Made by a program: the position numbers and the translations under genes. This document shows positions 59,826 to 64,000 of a DNA stretch of 64,000 nucleotides, piece by piece. The stretch comes from Microbacterium sp. GCS4 (GTDB taxonomy: Bacteria > Actinomycetota > Actinomycetes > Actinomycetales > Microbacteriaceae): NCBI RefSeq assembly GCF_001262495.1, contig NZ_LGYE01000006.1, positions 62,001-126,000 of the forward strand, in the 5' to 3' direction. Under the pieces are notes generated by a model. That model was not told where the DNA came from, made no database searches, and was given only the letters and a program-made list of their open reading frames with translations. Position 1 is the stretch's first letter, and each line of letters begins with the position of its first letter.

Positions 59826-61430
59826 TCACTGCGTCAACCAGGCGTGGTCGAGTGCGGAGCGCGAGTAGAACGCGTCGTTCGTGTAGTCGTGGAGCTTGTT
59901 CGCGTCCCAGACCTCGAAGTACACCGGCACCGCGGCGGGCACGAACTCGAGCGCCTTGTCGGCGGCCTCGTTCGCGAGCTGCGCCACGAGGTCGTTGTAC
60001 TCCTCGGGCGTGGCGGCGGACTTCGCCTGCACGAGCAGCTCACGGGCCTTCTCGGCGTCGGGGTTGCCGTCCCAGTGGTTGTAGTAGCCGCCCTCGAGCA
60101 GCACCGGCTCCAGGTAGTAGGCAGCCGAGGCGCGGGGGCTGCCCGGGATCGCCACGAGGTCGGTCCAGGACTCGCCCGTCGTGAAGATCGGCGAGATCTC
60201 GGCGAGCGGTGTGGCCTTGAGGTTTAGGGTGATGCCCGCTTCGGCCAGCTGCTGCTGCATCATCTCGTAGACAGGGTGGTGGGCCGCCGCGACATCACCC
60301 ATGTAGCTGAGGGTGATCTCGGGGTTGGGCTGGCCGGCCTCCGCGAGCAAGCGCTTCGCCTCGTCGACGTCGCGCTCGTAGTACGGCAGCTTCGCGGCAT
60401 CCGTGGCGCCGGGGTCACCCGCCGGCGGCACGAACGAGATGCCGGCGTTGCCGAGCATCGCGGTATCGACGATCGCCTGACGGTCGAGCGCGAGCGAGAT
60501 GGCACGACGCACGTCGATGTCGGCCAGCGGTCCCTGCTCGGGGTTGATGTAGATCGCGAGGTTCTGTCGGAACGCGGCGTCGCCGAGGGTGAAGCCCGAC
60601 GACGCGGCCTGCTGCGCGAGACTGCCGTCGATGAACGACGCGGCCTGCACGCTGCCCTGCTGCACCGCGGCGAGCAGGGTGTTCTCGTCGGGGTACAGCT
60701 CGAACACGATCGTGTCGAGATAGGGCTCCTCGCCCCAGTAGTTCTCGTTCTTCTCGAGCGTGACCGAGACGCCCTGCTTCCACTCGGTGACCTGGAACGC
60801 ACCGGTTCCGACGGTCGTCGTCTGGCGCTCCTCCTCCGAGGCGTTGCCGTAGGCCTCCTCGCTCACGATGAGGAACGTCTGCCGCGCCGAGACGGCGTCG
60901 AGGAACGTGCCGTCCGGCGCACTGAAGTGGAACGTCACCTCGTGATCGCCCGTCGCCTCGACGCTCTCCATCAGGTTCAGGTAGGTGGCGTTCGTGCCTC
61001 CGTCCTTGCGCGTCTCGAAGGAGTACACGACATCGCCCGCGTCGAAGGGCGAGCCGTCGGCGAACGTCACGTCGTCGCGCAGCTGGAAGACCCACGTGAG
61101 CTCGTCGGGCTGCTCCCACTCGGTCGCGAGGGCGGGTTCGACCGTGCCGTCGTCGTCGCGCGTGAGAAGGGTGTCGTAGGCGATCGAGTCGATCACCTCG
61201 GCGGCGATCGCCGAGGCCACCATGGGGTCGATGCCGCCGGCCGAGGGCTCCGCGGGCACGCCCCAGGTGAGGGTGCCGCCGGAGACCGGGTCTCCCGCAT
61301 CGCCGTCGCCGGTACCGGCGCCTCCGCCGGCCGAGCATCCGGCGACCGCCAGGGTCGCTGCGGCGACGGCTGCGGTCGCGGCCCAGCGTCGGCCGGTCCA
61401 GCCTCGTCCGGCCCAGTGTCGTCTGTTCAT
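59826..61430 (-). CDS. ABC substrate-binding lipoprotein (peptide/nickel family)
   Basis: 534 aa SBP family 5. Arg-rich N terminus, hydrophobic stretch, lipobox VAGC with Cys at residue 32, then a Gly-rich spacer and SGGTLTWGVPAEPSAGGIDP. Body: WEQPDELTWVFQLRDDVTFADG, and DVRRAISLALDRQAIVD. Ligand unknown; a sarcosine-oxidase-like enzyme in the operon suggests an N-methylated amino acid, betaine or small peptide. Overlaps the DppC stop (ATGA). Confidence 0.93.
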   Translation of the reverse strand: MNRRHWAGRGWTGRRWAATAAVAAATLAVAGCSAGGGAGTGDGDAGDPVSGGTLTWGVPAEPSAGGIDPMVASAIAAEVIDSIAYDTLLTRDDDGTVEPALATEWEQPDELTWVFQLRDDVTFADGSPFDAGDVVYSFETRKDGGTNATYLNLMESVEATGDHEVTFHFSAPDGTFLDAVSARQTFLIVSEEAYGNASEEERQTTTVGTGAFQVTEWKQGVSVTLEKNENYWGEEPYLDTIVFELYPDENTLLAAVQQGSVQAASFIDGSLAQQAASSGFTLGDAAFRQNLAIYINPEQGPLADIDVRRAISLALDRQAIVDTAMLGNAGISFVPPAGDPGATDAAKLPYYERDVDEAKRLLAEAGQPNPEITLSYMGDVAAAHHPVYEMMQQQLAEAGITLNLKATPLAEISPIFTTGESWTDLVAIPGSPRASAAYYLEPVLLEGGYYNHWDGNPDAEKARELLVQAKSAATPEEYNDLVAQLANEAADKALEFVPAAVPVYFEVWDANKLHDYTNDAFYSRSALDHAWLTQ

Positions 61431-62407
61431 GAGCTGTGCTCCGTTCGGGTGTGGTGCATGGATGGGGTGGTGCGGTCGGGGGAAGCGGTGGCGCGGCCCG
61501 CGGCGCGAGCGGCGCGGCGGGCGGAGCGCCCGCCCAGCGAGAACGCGGGCTCGCGGCGGGGCGCGAGGTAGTCCTGCAGTCCGTCGGCGAGGAGGTTCCA
61601 CGCCGCCGAGAGGAGGATGATCACAAGCGACGGAAGGATGATGAGCAGCGGCTGCATCTGCATGAAGCGGGTGAACTCGCTGATCATGCGTCCGGCGGAC
61701 GGCTCGGGCGCCTGCACGCCCTGGCCGAGGTAGCTCAGTGCCGCCTCGATGAGCACGACCTGCGAGGCCACCGAGGCGAACTGCACGAACAGCGGCGTCA
61801 GCACGTTCGGCAGCAGGTGCTCAACGATCACGCGCGCGGGGCGGACGCCGCTCAGGGTCGCGGCGAGCACGAAGTCGCGCTCGCGGAGGGCGATCACGGG
61901 GGCGCGCATGACCCGGGCGAAACCGGGCGCGAACACCAGCCCGAGCGCGAGGATCAGGGGCCAGGGCCCGTTGCCGATCACGACGCCCACGACGAGCGCG
62001 ACGAGGATCGCGGGCAGGGCGAGCACCGCGTCGACCACGCGCATGATGACCGCGTCGACCCACCCTCCGACGTAACCCGCGACGAGACCGAACACCGTGC
62101 CGATCACAGCGCCGAGCAGAGCGGCCGCGCCCGAGATCACGAGGCTCGTGCGCGCGGCGAGCGCGAGACGCGTGAAGGTGTCGCGACCGAGGTTGTCGGT
62201 GCCGAGCGGGTGATCGAGGTCGGGCGGTGCCAGCGCGGGACCGGAGGCGACGAACGGGTCGTGCAGCGGCCACAGGGTCATCCAGCCGGCGACGGCGAGG
62301 ATGACGACCAGGATCCCGGCACCGCTCCAGAACGACGGACCGAAGCGGCGGCGACGCGGACGCCGTCCGGCGACCTCGGCGAGGGCGAGTTCTCTCGTGA
62401 CGGTCAT
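61427..62407 (-). CDS. ABC permease, DppC/OppC type
   Basis: 326 aa. HPLGTDNLGRDTFTRLALAA and the EAA loop FVLAATLSGVRPARVIVEHLLPN mark the family; six helices expected. An Arg/Ala-rich C-terminal tail (about residues 290-326) extends beyond the usual end. ATG at 62407 overlaps the DppB stop (ATGA). Confidence 0.93.
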   Translation of the reverse strand: MTVTRELALAEVAGRRPRRRRFGPSFWSGAGILVVILAVAGWMTLWPLHDPFVASGPALAPPDLDHPLGTDNLGRDTFTRLALAARTSLVISGAAALLGAVIGTVFGLVAGYVGGWVDAVIMRVVDAVLALPAILVALVVGVVIGNGPWPLILALGLVFAPGFARVMRAPVIALRERDFVLAATLSGVRPARVIVEHLLPNVLTPLFVQFASVASQVVLIEAALSYLGQGVQAPEPSAGRMISEFTRFMQMQPLLIILPSLVIILLSAAWNLLADGLQDYLAPRREPAFSLGGRSARRAARAAGRATASPDRTTPSMHHTRTEHSS

Positions 62408-63354
62408 CGCGTGTGCACTCTCACTCGGGGATCGATCAGCGGATAGAGCAGGTCGACGGCGAAGTTGATCACCACGTAGACGACCCCGATCAGCAGCACC
62501 GTGGCCTGGATGATCGGATAGTCGGAGGAGCGGATGCCGGTGAGCAGCAGCGACCCCATGCCCGGAAGCGAGAACACGGCCTCGATCACGACGGTGCCGC
62601 CGACGAGCGCCGCGAGCTCGATGCCGATCACGGTCGTGACGGGGATCAGGGCGTTGCGCAGCGCGTGCCGCCCGACCAGGCGCGCCGGCGAGGCGCCCTT
62701 CGCCCGCGCCGTGCGCACGAAGTCCTGACCGAGGGTGTCCAGCAGCGTGCCCCGCGTGTACCGGGCGACGATCGCCGCGAGCACGATCCCGATGAGCAGG
62801 GCGGGCAGGATGAGCACGCCGATCGCGCGCAGCGGGTCGTTCGCCGCGCCCGCATAGCCCACGAGTGGCAGGCGCAGCGTGAGCGAGTTGACGAGGATCA
62901 GCACGGTGCCGAGCACGAACGGCGGCGTGGCGAGCAGCACGAACGAGAAGCCGCGCACGAGGTGGTCGGGCGCTGTCCGCCAGCGGGTGGCGGCGAGCAC
63001 CCCGGCGGGGATGCCGATCACGGTGCCGAACACGGTCGCCATGACCGCGAGCGTGAGGCTCAGGGGCAGCCGCGTCGCGATCAGACCCGACACCTCCCCC
63101 GGGATCGTGATGGCCCGACCGAAGTCGCCCTGCACGACGCCCATCAGCCACGAGAAGTACTGGGTGATCCACGGCCGGTCGAGGCCCAGCTCGGCGCGCA
63201 GCGCCGCGAGCTTCGCGGGGTCGGGGTTCGCGGGGTCGACGAACGCGGCGAGAGGATCTCCCGGGATGACCCGGACCATCGAGAACACGAGCACCGACAG
63301 GATGAACAGCACGAGGAGCGACGACAGCACGCGCTGCAGGATGTATCGGGTCAC
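62404..63354 (-). CDS. ABC permease, DppB/OppB type
   Basis: 316 aa. VIPGDPLAAFVDPANPDP, DFVRTARAKGASPARLVGRHALRN (EAA loop) and VFSLPGMGSLLLTGIRSSDYPIIQ are family blocks. It starts 18 nt after the flavoenzyme stop and overlaps the next permease, so the operon order is flavoenzyme, DppB, DppC, binding protein, DppD, DppF, cupin. Confidence 0.94.
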   Translation of the reverse strand: MTRYILQRVLSSLLVLFILSVLVFSMVRVIPGDPLAAFVDPANPDPAKLAALRAELGLDRPWITQYFSWLMGVVQGDFGRAITIPGEVSGLIATRLPLSLTLAVMATVFGTVIGIPAGVLAATRWRTAPDHLVRGFSFVLLATPPFVLGTVLILVNSLTLRLPLVGYAGAANDPLRAIGVLILPALLIGIVLAAIVARYTRGTLLDTLGQDFVRTARAKGASPARLVGRHALRNALIPVTTVIGIELAALVGGTVVIEAVFSLPGMGSLLLTGIRSSDYPIIQATVLLIGVVYVVINFAVDLLYPLIDPRVRVHTR

Positions 63355-63372
63355 GATCGCGTCATCCGTCCG

Positions 63373-64000
63373 TCAGGCGGGAGCCATGGCGTCCGCGGCG
63401 GCGAACTCGCTGAGATCGTCGGTCGATTCCCCGTCGAGCGCGAGCTCGGCGAGAACACGACCGAGCGCGGGAGTGAACTTGAAGCCGTGACCGGCGGCCA
63501 GTCCGACGATGATGTCGGGATGCTGGGGCAACGCGCTCAGCACGAACCGGCGGTCCTTCGTGAGCGCGTACTGGCAGGTGACGGTGCGCAGCTCCGGGCC
63601 GGATCCCGGGATCACGTCGTGCATGAACCCCGTGAGCTGCTCGATGAGTTCGGGCGAGGGGACGAACGAGCGCGTCGCCGGCGTCATCCGGTTCTCCGAT
63701 ACGTCCCGCGCGGCCTTGATGGTCGGCTCGCCGAAGGTCGGGAAGCCGTAGTAGCACTCCTCGTCCTCCCAGATCCAGACGGGGAACGACGAGCGATCGT
63801 ACTGCCCGTCGTCTTCGGGCCGGAAGTAGCTGACCTGCTCCTGCATGATGTCGAGCGGGATCGTCGCGCCCAGCGGATCGAGCAGCTCGTTCGTCCACGC
63901 ATCCGCGGTCACGATGACCTTGCCCGCGCGGATGTCGCCGTGCGCGGTGCGGACGATCACCCCGTCGCCGTCCGGCTCCAGCGCGAGCACCGGGGTGCGG
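63373..64000 (-). CDS. Monomeric sarcosine oxidase-like FAD-dependent oxidoreductase (5' end outside the window)
   Basis: C-terminal 209 codons or so; the frame stays open to the window edge, so the N-terminal FAD-binding fold is missing. TVTCQYALTKDRRFVLSALP carries the Cys that holds FAD covalently in monomeric sarcosine oxidase and N-methyltryptophan oxidase, and GLAAGHGFKFTPALGRVLAEL is the matching C-terminal FAD motif. MSOX-type enzymes oxidise N-methyl amino acids, releasing H2O2. GFPTFGEPTIKAARD is also typical. Likely first in the operon with the ABC importer, whose ligand is probably its substrate. Confidence 0.88.
   Translation of the reverse strand, partial: RTPVLALEPDGDGVIVRTAHGDIRAGKVIVTADAWTNELLDPLGATIPLDIMQEQVSYFRPEDDGQYDRSSFPVWIWEDEECYYGFPTFGEPTIKAARDVSENRMTPATRSFVPSPELIEQLTGFMHDVIPGSGPELRTVTCQYALTKDRRFVLSALPQHPDIIVGLAAGHGFKFTPALGRVLAELALDGESTDDLSEFAAADAMAPA

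Overview
The window is GC-rich, densely coding DNA with many GTG starts and stop/start overlaps (ATGA, GTGA, TGATG). Together with a homodimeric AceE and the set of families present, this points to an actinobacterium, most likely Microbacteriaceae (a Microbacterium-like genome). That placement is inferred from style and families, not from a marker gene. No RNA gene, insertion sequence, phage gene or CRISPR array was seen. The region reads as a chain of chromosomal catabolic islands, each with its own transporter and regulator.

Region 1 (0.5-19.3 kb) is a purine-degradation supercluster. It holds a urate/xanthine permease, uricase, HIU hydrolase, OHCU decarboxylase, a peroxiredoxin, an NCS1 allantoin permease, a racemase-family protein, allantoinase and an AllE-type ureidoglycine aminohydrolase. 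Next to these lie enzymes that take glyoxylate into central metabolism: malate synthase, malic enzyme, pyruvate dehydrogenase E1, and two HpcH/HpaI-superfamily proteins (a DUF6986 protein and a CitE-like lyase). An IclR-family gene sits in the middle, and 15-bp palindromes of the form TTYCR-N5-YGRAA recur at the promoters. No allantoate hydrolase or ureidoglycolate lyase is visible. One promoter/operator copy (10.36-10.43 kb) points antisense into a dehydrogenase gene.

Region 2 (19.4-26 kb) is mixed: an acyl-CoA synthetase, a DUF1295 membrane protein, a GH2 beta-mannosidase and an epoxide hydrolase with less GC-biased codons.

Region 3 (26-33.1 kb) holds an operon of MHS-type transporter, CaiB CoA-transferase, enoyl-CoA hydratase and GAF-PucR regulator, with a divergent second MHS transporter. 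Region 4 (33.2-42.4 kb) is a seven-gene operon: DUF917, HyuA-like hydantoinase, oligopeptide-type ABC transporter (with a permease-ATPase fusion) and M20 amidohydrolase. It diverges from a PucR regulator (42.4-43.9 kb). Region 5 (43.9-50 kb) is an operon of PaiB, ornithine-cyclodeaminase-like protein, two YtcJ-type amidohydrolases and a CaiB homologue that lacks the catalytic Asp. Its promoter is a near copy of the Region 4 promoter, so both are probably one PucR regulon with the operator ACTGTGC-N5-GCACAG(T).

Region 6 (50.1-54.4 kb) is a degradative HMG-CoA module: class II HMG-CoA reductase, HMG-CoA lyase, CaiB and a MaoC-type hydratase. It is followed by an alpha/beta hydrolase and a third PucR regulator (54.6-57.5 kb). 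Region 7 (57.6-64 kb) is an operon of sarcosine-oxidase-like flavoenzyme (cut by the window end), DppBC permeases, binding protein, two ATPases and a cupin.
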